DNA of 64,000 bases. Source: a virus. The notes under the pieces are model-generated. The model ran no database searches. It was not told the origin of the DNA and was given only the letters and a program-made list of their open reading frames with translations. Each line of letters begins with the position of its first letter. Within the stretch, counting starts at the first letter, position 1. A program made the translations under genes and the position numbers. Location of the stretch: positions 1 through 64,000 of IMG/VR virus record IMGVR_UViG_3300036790_000178; one strand, given 5' to 3'. Below are positions 24,769-32,910 of this stretch, one piece after another.

Positions 24769-25113
24769 TTAAGTTGCGACCTGAGCGCCGAGGACAACGC
24801 CTGAATTGGTAATGACGTTCACGGCGTAGGTTGGTGGCGAAGGCGTGGTTTTCGTGATGGTGAGAGAGGCGAAGAACGGCGCGAAGCTCTGCTGCGTGAC
24901 TGACATGTCGTAGTCGGGGGCGACCTGCTGCACGATGGATTGTCGTGAGGACAAGCCAGACGAAGCGTAGAAAGGGCTCTCGTTCTTGGAGAGTTGAAGC
25001 GTCTGGCACAAAGTCGTCAGCATTACTAGACTGTTGTCGCCTGACGATGATGTTTGCACCACAACCCATGTGCGTGAGCCGTCTGGGTTGGTGATCCTGC
25101 CGAAGGTCCTGAT
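24769..25113 (-). CDS. Baseplate wedge protein, apparent ATC start
   Basis: A small baseplate protein, 114 aa if started at 25113. Coding character begins right after the upstream TAG: RTFGRITNPDGSRTWVVVQT continues into LVMLTTLCQTLQLSKNESPF. That segment matches the usual start of this family as I recall it. The only codon with a proper Shine-Dalgarno is ATC at 25113, six bases after AGGAG; no ATG, GTG or TTG lies between the stop and 25062. A GTG at 25062 would give 97 aa, but lacks a ribosome binding site and would cut into the conserved domain. It precedes the J gene, as expected. Confidence 0.65.
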   Translation of the reverse strand: MRTFGRITNPDGSRTWVVVQTSSSGDNSLVMLTTLCQTLQLSKNESPFYASSGLSSRQSIVQQVAPDYDMSVTQQSFAPFFASLTITKTTPSPPTYAVNVITNSGVVLGAQVAT

Positions 25114-25122
25114 GACGCTCTC

Positions 25123-25707
25123 CTAAACGACGGTCCCGCTGTCGCCTGTGACTGGCGTCGAGCCGGCCACGTAGGTTCCTGGACCATGATCGTGATTCAG
25201 GAACACGCGCCCATTGATCAGGACCTCGCCTGAAGTATTGATCTGAAAGAGCACGGTCCCGTTGTGCGCCATCGTGATGCCGATATCGGCCACATCGACG
25301 GTGAAATCTCCGTTCGCCGACTCGAGGTGCTGCGATGTCGAGTCGATCTCTGACCAGTCCTTATTTCCGACCGGCACCCACACGAGCGCCGAGAGGTTCC
25401 CGCGCTGCGTGAGGTCGGCCGTTCCGCCGCCCAAGCCCGTGACGCCACCGAGATATGCATCGGCCGTGGTCGCGAAGCCGAGGTCACCGATCTGAATCGG
25501 TGAGCGGCAGTAGCGCGACCCAGCCGCCGCCATGCTCATCTGCTGCAGCGGGACACCGACGTCGAATTGCACCGTGACGATGGGGCCAGAGACGGCGACG
25601 ACGTGGCCAGGAAGTCTTAGACCGAGAAGGCCGATCTGGTCTTGCGCATTCTTCGTCGCGAAAGCTGGCAGCGTGCGCGAGAACGGTGTTTTTTGGGCAT
25701 CCGTCAT
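25123..25707 (-). CDS. Baseplate central spike, Gp138/gpV-like
   Basis: A 194-residue protein. An N-terminal OB-type domain (LPGHVVAVSGPIVTVQFDVG, then SPIQIGDLGFATTADAYLGG) is followed by a beta-helical tip with repeats (HLESANGDFTVDVADIGITM, VLFQINTSGEVLINGRVFLN) and the metal-binding HDHG near residue 173. The H-x-H that binds iron at the apex of P2 gpV and phi92 Gp138 spikes is present. The trimer would pierce the outer membrane when the sheath contracts. Context: after the hub gene and before gp25-like and J genes. Confidence 0.85.
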   Translation of the reverse strand: MTDAQKTPFSRTLPAFATKNAQDQIGLLGLRLPGHVVAVSGPIVTVQFDVGVPLQQMSMAAAGSRYCRSPIQIGDLGFATTADAYLGGVTGLGGGTADLTQRGNLSALVWVPVGNKDWSEIDSTSQHLESANGDFTVDVADIGITMAHNGTVLFQINTSGEVLINGRVFLNHDHGPGTYVAGSTPVTGDSGTVV

Positions 25708-25713
25708 AGCGGC

Positions 25714-26808
25714 TCAACCACTCAGCGTGCTCGGCGCACCGACGAACGTGGTTACCCACGCGTCTGCGGACGGCTGCCTGAACTGACCAAAATGATGAAT
25801 TTCCGTGAGTTTCCAAGTGCCGCCGAAAGCGATGCGACTTGCGGCCGGCGTTCCCGGCAATGATTGGACGCCAGCAGCGTCTGAAATCTGCGCGTACGGA
25901 GGCAATACGCCTTGCGGGAATATGATGTAGCTAGTCAAATCCAGATCCGCGCGCAGCACAGTGGAAAACTGGATCGTCGCTGGAGTGATCCACGTCGGCT
26001 GCCCAACGAGGTCCGAAAACAGTAGCTTCTTCGGGAGAGCTGATCCGACGGTTCCGGGAGCGTCCTCTTGCGCGACAATGGTGTCGCCCGAGAAGAAGAT
26101 ATCTACGCCACGATAACCACTTACGATCTGAGAGCCGACACTGATTGTCAGGCCCTTGAGGTATGCGGCGAATTGATTGATGTTCTCGTAGTAACCGCTC
26201 TCGTCATTCGTCAACACGATATCGGTCGTAATCGAAATCTGCTGCTTGAAGTTCGGGAACACCGCGTTGAACACTTGGGAGAGAGCCGAGTTAAGCGTGG
26301 TGCCGGCTGCCCAGTTGAAGATCACCGGGATGTCAAACTGAAAGTTGATGTTCCCGGCGTTCGCGGCCGAGAACTTCGCTATAGGTCCAGGAGTGATGAC
26401 TAGGTCAAGCGTCTGATTCACGCCCTGCCAGTTTCCGTATGACGTGAGCACCTTTCCCTGTGCAATAAGCCCCGGTGGGGGCGAAGTGTTCGCAAGGGGC
26501 AGGCCATACGACATTCCCGCCTTCAGAGCGAAATTCATCCCGGAAAGGTTCGCGGCTTGACTTATCATCCTCAGGCCGACGCCGAAAACCTTGATGAGCG
26601 GATTCCCCTGCGGCGTAGCCATCGGAATAACCGGCACGTCGATGGTGATATCTAGCGCCCCGGGATCGGGACTCATCCGGCCGGTGAAAGGATTTTTCGC
26701 GAGGCTCGTAAACGTCGGCCCCGATCCTCTCGTAAATCCACCCTTGCCGTCCTGAACGATCGACTGTCCGGTATTAGGATCAGAAATTGTCAGGCTGTAA
26801 TACCGCAT
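25714..26808 (-). CDS. Baseplate hub protein, 364 aa
   Basis: Starts at ATG 26808 within TAATG, coupling it to the upstream gene. MRYYSLTISDPNTGQSIVQD begins a beta-rich structural protein. GALDITIDVPVIPMATPQGN and FGVGLRMISQAANLSGMNFA occur in the first half, and GGTWKLTEIHHFGQFRQPSA near the end. This kind of protein occupies the position of hub proteins (T4 gp27/P2 gpD-like) between the tape measure group and the central spike. The family is not certain but the structural role is well supported by order. Confidence 0.7.
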   Translation of the reverse strand: MRYYSLTISDPNTGQSIVQDGKGGFTRGSGPTFTSLAKNPFTGRMSPDPGALDITIDVPVIPMATPQGNPLIKVFGVGLRMISQAANLSGMNFALKAGMSYGLPLANTSPPPGLIAQGKVLTSYGNWQGVNQTLDLVITPGPIAKFSAANAGNINFQFDIPVIFNWAAGTTLNSALSQVFNAVFPNFKQQISITTDIVLTNDESGYYENINQFAAYLKGLTISVGSQIVSGYRGVDIFFSGDTIVAQEDAPGTVGSALPKKLLFSDLVGQPTWITPATIQFSTVLRADLDLTSYIIFPQGVLPPYAQISDAAGVQSLPGTPAASRIAFGGTWKLTEIHHFGQFRQPSADAWVTTFVGAPSTLSG

Positions 26809-27299
26809 TACGGCGTCACTTCGAACTGACCGGTGCCCGGCCGATAGATCAGCGTCGATGTCTTGAAGTAGCCGCCGACGAGATTGACGTCCTGGCTGAT
26901 GTTCCCGGTCACGCCCGACTGTCCCGGATCGGTCGAGAGCGGGAACGTCAACGTCATCGGATCGACCGCCAGCACCTGCTGCGCGCCGTCGTATGCGAGC
27001 CCGGTATCCGACACATCGACGTTCGCGACAGCGCCGACGGGTATGTTGTGCGGTGACTGTAGAGCCGCCGTCGCGGTCCAATCCGCCCAGGAGAGGACGC
27101 TTTGAATCTTGGCTCCGGAGCCCGTCATCGGCCGGAAGAGCACGAGATTCCCGGAGAGGTCGTAGATGCCGATGTACCAGCGCTGGCCGTACACGTTCCA
27201 TGTCACAGAGACGTTGTACGTAGCCCCATCGAGCTGCGCCTGAAACTGAAATGGCGGCGCCGCCGTCGCGGACGGCGCGAAGGCCGTGACCGTGGTCAT
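26808..27299 (-). CDS. Phage baseplate/tail structural protein, 163 aa
   Basis: ATG 27299 overlaps the upstream gene by 4 bases; the in-frame extension upstream is not coding-like. The sequence (FQFQAQLDGATYNVSVTWNV, YGQRWYIGIYDLSGNLVLFR, then GGYFKTSTLIYRPGTGQFEV) is a beta-barrel-like structural protein found in the same place in phages with a DUF1073/DUF2213/DUF3383 gene set. It probably joins the tail tube end to the hub. No enzymatic motif. Confidence 0.65.
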   Translation of the reverse strand: MTTVTAFAPSATAAPPFQFQAQLDGATYNVSVTWNVYGQRWYIGIYDLSGNLVLFRPMTGSGAKIQSVLSWADWTATAALQSPHNIPVGAVANVDVSDTGLAYDGAQQVLAVDPMTLTFPLSTDPGQSGVTGNISQDVNLVGGYFKTSTLIYRPGTGQFEVTP

Positions 27300-27976
27300 T
27301 GCAGCGGATTCGCGGGAACGAAGGCCGAGAGGAGTGCCGTGGGATTGCCTACCGGCAGTCCTCCCGACCAGGACGGCTGGCCTGCGATCTGCGAGCCATT
27401 GGTCAACTGGCTCATGAGATTGTTCTGCGCCTGCTGCGCCGCGGCGAGTGAGACCAGCGGCTGCACGAAGTCCAAGCGATACGTGTGCTGCTGCTGAGTG
27501 TCGTCCTCGCCCGTGTCCTGCATGACAGTCAGCAGGCAATCGGTGTAGACATACGCGGGCGTGATGATCGAATAGGTACCGCCGGAGAGTGAGTGCTGCT
27601 GCAGCGCCTTGGTGAGCGCCGTCATCGTCGCGAGCTTCACCGCGAAGCCCCAGTTACCCTTGGCCGGAACCCGCATGATCACCGACACCGAAAGCGGCTG
27701 CGCGATGATGGCATTTGCCGCCACGGCCTGATTCGCTAACGGGTACATGCCGACTTCGTTCGCCTGCAACGTGCTGCCGGGCTGCACGATGTAATTGGCG
27801 AAGAGGTTATTGATGTCGGTGGGATTGCCGCCGGAGAGTGCGGTCGCGAGGAAGTTGGCGCCCTCGGTCAACGCGATGATCGGGAGCGCGCCGCCGATGT
27901 TTGAGGCAATGCCGCGCGTGAGGATGATGGGCGAGCCCTGGAGCGAGAGCTGCGACAGGGTTTGACCGACGCTCAC
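27296..27976 (-). CDS. Tail/baseplate structural protein, 226 aa
   Basis: A 226-residue protein with Ala/Gly-rich helices at the start (TRGIASNIGGALPIIALTEG) and a conserved-looking middle (LSVSVIMRVPAKGNWGFAVK, ALTKALQQHSLSGGTYSIIT) that contains strands and turns. It sits between the tape measure gene (4-base overlap) and the hub group. In similar phages the equivalent gene is a DUF-type structural protein at the tail tip. Function assigned by position only. Confidence 0.65.
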   Translation of the reverse strand: MSVGQTLSQLSLQGSPIILTRGIASNIGGALPIIALTEGANFLATALSGGNPTDINNLFANYIVQPGSTLQANEVGMYPLANQAVAANAIIAQPLSVSVIMRVPAKGNWGFAVKLATMTALTKALQQHSLSGGTYSIITPAYVYTDCLLTVMQDTGEDDTQQQHTYRLDFVQPLVSLAAAQQAQNNLMSQLTNGSQIAGQPSWSGGLPVGNPTALLSAFVPANPLQ

Positions 27977-29556
27977 GGGCCGGCTCCGAGGCCCTGCGCG
28001 GCGAGGACAGGGTTCGCGCCGGTCTTGTGCGTGACACGCACGATGACGCCAGAATCTGGCGCTGAGGCGCCCACCACGTAATGCTTCATGCGCCGCGGCA
28101 TGTTGGCCCGAGTCTCGCCGACGTGAACGCCACTGAAGCCGCCGTACGCAGCGAGCGCCGCATCCAGATTGCCGAATTGCGCGCGAAGCTGAGAGAGGTA
28201 CTTCCCCGCATCATTTCCTACGGCGAACACATCGAACGGATCAACGCCGCGAGATTTCGCGGTGGACGGGATATATTGAAATGGTCCGGCGGCACCAGTC
28301 TTTGAGTTGAGCGCGTTGTAATCTCCGCTCGACTCAACCATCATAAGCCGCTCAAGCGTTCCAGTTGGAAGCTTGTACTTGCTGTCAATACCCTCAAGAT
28401 ATCCTGCGTAGGTATTCTTACTAGGACCTGTTAGGTTGAGGGCGAATTCATGGAACGATTCCCCGGCGGCGCGCGGAGATCCGGGTATGGGATTGCCTGT
28501 GACTCCAAGGCCGACATCGCGCATCACGGTCGCCAAAGAATGGAGCCCGCTCGCAATGGTCCCCGTGTCTGATACGAGCGAATCTACAGCCGCTTGGAAT
28601 TTCTTCGAAGTCATTTGCGCCGAGAAGTTGTTCAGCAAGTCCGCCAGATTGTCGATTCCTTCCTTGACCAACGGGCCGGAGAGTAGCTTCGACAGAAAGC
28701 TACCGAAGGCTTGGGAGAGTTTCGCCAGCGGATCGGCTAGGGGAACCAAACCTTTCACGAAGATCGTGAAGATTTGATTCCCGGCAGTCTCCAGTTGCGT
28801 GGTGAATTTCTGCCACTTCAACGCGGTGGCGTCATCCAAGCCGAAGAGAGATTTGCCATTCTGCTCGCCGCTCAGCAGACCGGAGAACTCCTTATTCCCC
28901 ATGGCCTTCAGGATCATGAGCTTTTCGAGGCCGCCGAATGCCCCGAGTTGATAGGCGTCGCTCGTTGTCCCGAGAAGACCACGAGGAGTCTCCTGCGCGA
29001 GCTTACGCATCGCCTTCAGCATGGCGATGGAGACTTGCTCTGTGCTGCCGTGCGGGTCCACGCCCAGCGCGTACAACGGACTCTGAAGCGCGGGATTGCT
29101 GATCGCCTGGTTGATCGCCGAGAGGAATCCTCCGGGATTGCCAAGTCTCTCCATGTTGACATCGAACGACCGCATGGAGCCAATGCTCATACCGAGGCCC
29201 ATGGCGGAGCGGCGGTATCCAGAAACATCGCCAGCCATCCGAGTGATCCCAAAGAGCGAGCCGCCGAGCAGGCCGCTGCCGATGATGGTGCCCCACTTCA
29301 GCAGCTCGCCGGTGATCTTGAGCGTGTTGGAGAGAATCCCGGCACTGAATCCGGCGATCCCTTTCCAGGACTTCTCGACGCCGAAAATGGGCGAGGACGA
29401 TCCCGAGCCGAATACCTTGGACTGCGCCTCTCCGACCTTGCCCCATAGACTAGGGGTGTCCGAGAGGCCCTTTTCGAAGGCCGAGAACTTGGCGGCGAAC
29501 GCGGAGAACTTGGAGTCATCGATGGGGATTTCTAAAATCGGCATTTTCAGGGCCAA
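27973..29556 (-). CDS. Tail tape measure protein with lytic transglycosylase domain
   Basis: A 527-residue protein. The first 330 residues are helical with hydrophobic patches (ITGELLKWGTIIGSGLLGGS near 80-100), as in tape measures. From about residue 385 there is an SLT-type domain: YKLPTGTLERLMMVESSGDY with catalytic Glu in MMVESS, then GAAGPFQYIPSTAKSRGVDP and ALAAYGGF. The enzyme would open the peptidoglycan during injection. Start TTG 29556 is chosen for GAGGAG eight bases upstream; ATG 29544 is an alternative. Placed right after the frameshifted chaperones, as in nearly all long-tailed phages. The length would give a tail of roughly 80 nm at 1.5 angstrom per residue (inference). Confidence 0.85.
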   Translation of the reverse strand: MALKMPILEIPIDDSKFSAFAAKFSAFEKGLSDTPSLWGKVGEAQSKVFGSGSSSPIFGVEKSWKGIAGFSAGILSNTLKITGELLKWGTIIGSGLLGGSLFGITRMAGDVSGYRRSAMGLGMSIGSMRSFDVNMERLGNPGGFLSAINQAISNPALQSPLYALGVDPHGSTEQVSIAMLKAMRKLAQETPRGLLGTTSDAYQLGAFGGLEKLMILKAMGNKEFSGLLSGEQNGKSLFGLDDATALKWQKFTTQLETAGNQIFTIFVKGLVPLADPLAKLSQAFGSFLSKLLSGPLVKEGIDNLADLLNNFSAQMTSKKFQAAVDSLVSDTGTIASGLHSLATVMRDVGLGVTGNPIPGSPRAAGESFHEFALNLTGPSKNTYAGYLEGIDSKYKLPTGTLERLMMVESSGDYNALNSKTGAAGPFQYIPSTAKSRGVDPFDVFAVGNDAGKYLSQLRAQFGNLDAALAAYGGFSGVHVGETRANMPRRMKHYVVGASAPDSGVIVRVTHKTGANPVLAAQGLGAGP

Positions 29557-29568
29557 CTTACGATCTCC

Positions 29569-29877
29569 TCACAAACTCGGTTTCTTGCGAATCGCGTCAA
29601 CTACCCAGCGGGAACGAAACTCCTCCGCCTCGGCCCATTTGGACTTTGGATCAAATAGCTTTAGGACTTCGCCGAATCGGCTGCCGGCGCAGCAGGACTC
29701 GAGAATGTGTCCCACCACGCCGCGACCTTCGCGCCAGAACTCGCGTCTCCGGTCCACGTCGGCAAGGAAGGAAGGAACTCCGCACAGGCCAAGAACGAGA
29801 CGTGCGCACCTATCCGACTGGAGCACATCTGTAGGAATTGCTTCAGATTCTGCCTCGGGAAGTTCCGCGAGGCACAT
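29569..29877 (-). CDS. Tail assembly chaperone extension (gpT-like), reached by -1 shift
   Basis: The -1 frame relative to gpG-like, beginning MCLAELPEAESEAIPTDVLQ and ending IRKKPSL. It overlaps the gpG-like frame by 217 bases. Its ATG at 29877 lies right at the shift site and has no ribosome binding site, so separate initiation is unlikely. The predicted fusion is residues 1-137 of the gpG-like protein, then Tyr and this frame, 240 aa in total. Acidic start and basic end resemble gpT regions that bind the tape measure. The gene lies 12 bases before the tape measure start. Confidence 0.8.
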   Translation of the reverse strand: MCLAELPEAESEAIPTDVLQSDRCARLVLGLCGVPSFLADVDRRREFWREGRGVVGHILESCCAGSRFGEVLKLFDPKSKWAEAEEFRSRWVVDAIRKKPSL

Positions 29878-30290
29878 GTAAAAAAAACTGCCGCGGCCTG
29901 CACCTCTCTGGCCTCCCGAGCCGAGAGGATGTCATGCCCAACACAATCATCCAGCGGCACCATTTCCCACGACTTCGTGGATGGTGCAAACACATTGGTT
30001 AGGCGACGGACCTCGGCGAGCAGCCCGCGCTCTACGCCAATGCGCTTCTCCTTGGGATCGTCTGCCCATAATCCGATGCGTGTGGCTACGTCCTTGAGAA
30101 CTAGGTCGGCATTGCGGATGCCCCCATTTCCGACGAGTCCATCCGCAGACAGTTGCGCGTACGTAATGCTGAGCGGCCGGTGGAAGGCGATGAAGATATC
30201 TTCGTTGATCGGGGTCGAGTGGGCGAAGAGAATAACGCCATCGTCCCGCTCAATGGGCAGGATGAGGTTCAGGTCCTTGTCGATTCTCAT
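29661..30290 (-). CDS. Tail assembly chaperone (gpG-like, unshifted product)
   Basis: A 209-residue protein made without frameshifting. It begins MRIDKDLNLILPIERDDGVI, has a beta-rich N-terminus and a helical middle (ARIGLWADDPKEKR-type segment near residue 75). It lies between tail tube and tape measure genes, the place of lambda gpG/gpT and T4-like equivalents. Codons 135-137 are GTT TTT TTT, the slippery site. Chaperones of this type coat the tape measure and bring tube protein to it. The sequence after the shift site in this frame is also open for 72 codons, giving a longer unshifted tail than usual. Confidence 0.8.
   Translation of the reverse strand: MRIDKDLNLILPIERDDGVILFAHSTPINEDIFIAFHRPLSITYAQLSADGLVGNGGIRNADLVLKDVATRIGLWADDPKEKRIGVERGLLAEVRRLTNVFAPSTKSWEMVPLDDCVGHDILSAREAREVQAAAVFFTCASRNFPRQNLKQFLQMCSSRIGAHVSFLACAEFLPSLPTWTGDASSGAKVAAWWDTFSSPAAPAADSAKS
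29880..29887 (-). promoter_or_regulatory. Programmed -1 frameshift site (T8)
   Basis: Eight consecutive T residues on the coding strand read as GTT TTT TTT ACA in the gpG-like frame. Slippage of T-TTT-TTT by one base back gives TTT TTT TAC ATG and enters the gpT-like frame. The relative frames (413 bases between start positions, remainder 2) require exactly a -1 shift. Position and type match the conserved tail-chaperone frameshift of long-tailed phages. Confidence 0.8.
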
Positions 30291-30293
30291 GTG

Positions 30294-30731
30294 CTAAGGC
30301 CAGAGACTCAGGTTGATGTTATATTGCCCACTCAGCACGACAAACAAATCAGGCTCTTCGCCGTTGAAGGCCATATCGCCCACGCTCTTAATTCCTACCT
30401 GCACAAGATCGAACGGAGACAGAACGGTCGTGTCCGGGCGCACGGTGATCGCGCCGAGGATCGAATTGCTTTCCCACTGCTTTTTGTAGAGGTCGGCTAG
30501 GCCCTGAGACTTGATGAGATTGATGCGCACCTCGGCCATAAGGTACTGCTGCGGAGACTTCACGACGCCGACGGCGACGGGCAGGTCCTTGGTGGCATCG
30601 CCAGAAAGTGCGAGGTGGACCATCTGCTTGCCCAGGTACGGCGGCGTGACGTTGAGCGATGGGAAGGCGGGAATTGTGACGCTGGTATTGAGGAGCTGGA
30701 GAATTCCGGGAGAGATATTGGGGTTAGCCAC
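30294..30731 (-). CDS. Tail tube protein (DUF3277-like)
   Basis: A 145-residue protein beginning MANPNISPGILQLLNTSVTI with beta-strand-rich body (LAEVRINLIKSQGLADLYKK region and FDLVQVGIKSVGDMAFNGEE) and a C-terminus ending VVLSGQYNINLSLWP. It follows the sheath gene by 10 bases and precedes the chaperones, the fixed position of the tube subunit in myoviruses. The fold would polymerise into hexameric rings around the tape measure. The family label is by resemblance and context. Confidence 0.8.
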   Translation of the reverse strand: MANPNISPGILQLLNTSVTIPAFPSLNVTPPYLGKQMVHLALSGDATKDLPVAVGVVKSPQQYLMAEVRINLIKSQGLADLYKKQWESNSILGAITVRPDTTVLSPFDLVQVGIKSVGDMAFNGEEPDLFVVLSGQYNINLSLWP

Positions 30732-30741
30732 GGTCTATACC

Positions 30742-32106
30742 TCAGCCCTGAACCAGAATGTTGATGATGATGTGCTTGAAGAGATGCGGCGCCCAGAATG
30801 CGATGGTCAGACCGCCATAGGTGTCGGCGGCGTACTGGGTCGGGTTCTCCTCGATGTAGTCGACGAACGGCACGGCGTTCACGACGTTCTGGCCGACGTA
30901 GTCGTCCGCGTCCAGATTGTCGATAAAGGCCTGCTGGTCGAGGTTCGCCCGCGCCGGCGTCGCCTGTGTGAGCGCGTACGCACCCATGTTCGAGAGCAGC
31001 TGGAACAGCGCGTCCTGCAGGCGATTGATACCGTCCTGGCTGTACCAGAGAGGATTGACCGAATTGTTCGATCCTTCGATGACCACGTTGGACGTGGTCT
31101 GGTCTGCGTTGATCTGCAGGTAGTCCACCGAGTACCACCAGGACGCGTCCTCACCGTCTTGCATGGCGCCGGAGGAGATCATCGCATTCGAAAGGCCGCC
31201 CTCGGCAGCGGAGGCAACGTAGTTCACGTTGGCAGCGTCGAGCGCGGCGAGCAGTGCAGAGTTCCCGAGCGCCGGGTACACCGTCGCATCGTTGAGAAAC
31301 GTATACGCATGCGGCGTCATGCGATTCACGGACGAAGGCGCGTAGGCCAGGAAGCTCTGGAAGTCCCCCGCTGCATCGAACTCAGTGGTCGAAACGCCAG
31401 GGGCCTCTATCCAGGGTCCGCAAATCGACTTCACGCCCGCGTACTGTTGATAGGTCCCGGTGGTCGTCGTGACGAAGAAGTACGTCATCGACGTATCGGC
31501 CTTGAACGTCTTGGCAAGCGGCAGGAAGGTCGAGGAGCCGTCCCAGTTCTTCGGCACGAGGTAGGCGTAGAACACGCCAGGATTGGCCGTGATGAACGTA
31601 CCGAGCGCGGTGGGCCCGGTGTTGAGGTCCGTTGCCCCGAGCTCGAGCACGTAGACCGCGCGGCGAGTCCCATGCGCGAAGAAATCCGTGATGGCGAGGC
31701 TGAGCATCACCTGCGACGGAGGCGCGTACGTGCCGCGTGCGCTCTCAGAGCCGGGGTTGCCGGCCAGCGGATAGGTGAAGGCGCTCGTTCCCGTCACGGT
31801 CGCGGTAACCGTGCCGTTGTAGCCGATCGGCGTGGCGCCGGCGACGGTGGTGAGGAAGGTGTCGCCCGTGGCGAGACCTGGGATCGGATTGGTCGTGGTT
31901 GCGGTGACGGTACCGCCCGACCAGGCCAAGCTCGAAATGGCGAGCGGGGCGGCGAGGATCGCCGTGAGGTCCGACGACTGCGTGATGAGCGCATAAGACC
32001 CGGCGGCGAGCGTGGTCGCGCCCTGGGAGAGGATGGCGCCTGTCTGCTGGCGCGTATTGGGTTTGGCTCCAATCAGCGTCGAGACGTTCAGTTGGACGAT
32101 GGACAT
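30742..32106 (-). CDS. Contractile tail sheath protein (DUF3383-like)
   Basis: A 454-residue protein from ATG 32106, MSIVQLNVSTLIGAKPNTRQ. It contains a Thr/Gly-rich inserted domain (TVTATTTNPIPGLATGDTFL, about residues 60-115), a central Rossmann-like region with FYAYLVPKNWDGSSTFLPLA, and a C-terminal segment with WWYSVDYLQINADQTTSNVV and NVVNAVPFVDYIEENPTQYA, ending FKHIIINILVQG. This order matches DUF3383 sheath proteins that always precede a DUF3277-like tube gene. It is the main evidence that the virion is a myovirus. Contraction drives the tube through the cell envelope. Confidence 0.85.
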   Translation of the reverse strand: MSIVQLNVSTLIGAKPNTRQQTGAILSQGATTLAAGSYALITQSSDLTAILAAPLAISSLAWSGGTVTATTTNPIPGLATGDTFLTTVAGATPIGYNGTVTATVTGTSAFTYPLAGNPGSESARGTYAPPSQVMLSLAITDFFAHGTRRAVYVLELGATDLNTGPTALGTFITANPGVFYAYLVPKNWDGSSTFLPLAKTFKADTSMTYFFVTTTTGTYQQYAGVKSICGPWIEAPGVSTTEFDAAGDFQSFLAYAPSSVNRMTPHAYTFLNDATVYPALGNSALLAALDAANVNYVASAAEGGLSNAMISSGAMQDGEDASWWYSVDYLQINADQTTSNVVIEGSNNSVNPLWYSQDGINRLQDALFQLLSNMGAYALTQATPARANLDQQAFIDNLDADDYVGQNVVNAVPFVDYIEENPTQYAADTYGGLTIAFWAPHLFKHIIINILVQG

Positions 32107-32152
32107 GAGCGGCTCCGTGAGAGGAAGCGAAGGGCGCTTGATGCGCTCGGGA

Positions 32153-32461
32153 TCAGACGAAGGAAACGGCGAGCGTCTGCCCGGTGCCGGGAACGACGAC
32201 GATGCCGGTGCCGCAGGGCCAGTTGAACTCGTACGTCCCGACGGTGTTCGGGATCGTCCCGAACTGGTTCGTGACGGCGGCGCTGCCCGTGGTGCTGGCA
32301 TCGTTCACAGTGCCGGCAGCACTCCCGGCCACGAGCACGCTCACCTTGCAGCAGATCCCCGGCGCGTTCTTGACGACGATTGCCGCGGTGATGTCGAGCT
32401 CTGCACGGGTCCCCCCGGGAAGTCCCGGCGAGACATCCACCGGGCCGACTGGCGTGGCCAT
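32153..32461 (-). CDS. Small structural protein, 102 aa
   Basis: A 102-residue beta-rich Gly/Val/Ala protein (DITAAIVVKNAPGICCKVSV, TYEFNWPCGTGIVVVPGTGQ). ATG 32461 overlaps the stop of the upstream gene by one base. It resembles minor virion proteins of the head-tail connector or head decoration groups, but no family can be named. Coding character is good and the spacing is tight. Confidence 0.6.
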   Translation of the reverse strand: MATPVGPVDVSPGLPGGTRAELDITAAIVVKNAPGICCKVSVLVAGSAAGTVNDASTTGSAAVTNQFGTIPNTVGTYEFNWPCGTGIVVVPGTGQTLAVSFV

Positions 32462-32898
32462 TACTGGCTCGTCCCGTTGCTGCCGACGTCCTGGAAGGAA
32501 ACGGCGGTGAGGCTTGTGATCTTCACCATGTACTCGCGCCAGCCGTTCTGCGCGACGCTGGTGGCGCCTGTGATCGTGACGCCCGTACCGCCCGCAATCG
32601 TCCAGGCGAAGGCGCCCGTCGACTCATTGATGATGCGCAGCTTGTAGGTGAAGCCCACATAGCGCTGCGCCTGCGGGATCGCCGCAATGATGTTCGCCGC
32701 GGTGTCGGTCGTCGCCGTCGCTCCGGCCGCCAGCACGCCCGTCATCGCGAGATGGACCTCTACGGCACCACCGGTCAGGGCGTTGGGCGCAGAAAGCGCG
32801 GTGTTGCCGGTTGCGGTGCTGGTGTTGTAATCGATGTTCGGCTGAGCCGACTCACGGAGCGCCGCGGGGTTGTTCCAGGGGAAAGCATTCTGGGGCAT
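32461..32898 (-). CDS. Small structural protein, 145 aa
   Basis: A 145-residue beta-rich protein. It opens MPQNAFPWNNPAALRESAQP and has repeated Thr/Ala/Gly strands (ATATTDTAANIIAAIPQAQR, AFAWTIAGGTGVTITGATSV) ending VSFQDVGSNGTSQ. The ITGATSVAQNGWREYMVKIT stretch is typical of head decoration or fibre-base proteins. Order between neck and sheath genes suggests a connector or decoration role; not proven. Confidence 0.6.
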   Translation of the reverse strand: MPQNAFPWNNPAALRESAQPNIDYNTSTATGNTALSAPNALTGGAVEVHLAMTGVLAAGATATTDTAANIIAAIPQAQRYVGFTYKLRIINESTGAFAWTIAGGTGVTITGATSVAQNGWREYMVKITSLTAVSFQDVGSNGTSQ

Positions 32899-32910
32899 GA
32901 CTGCTCCGAT

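Noticed and set aside
30511-32226. 571-codon rightward frame opposite the tail sheath and tube genes
   Set aside because: Arg/Gly-rich antisense shadow of conserved structural genes; no motif or ribosome binding site.
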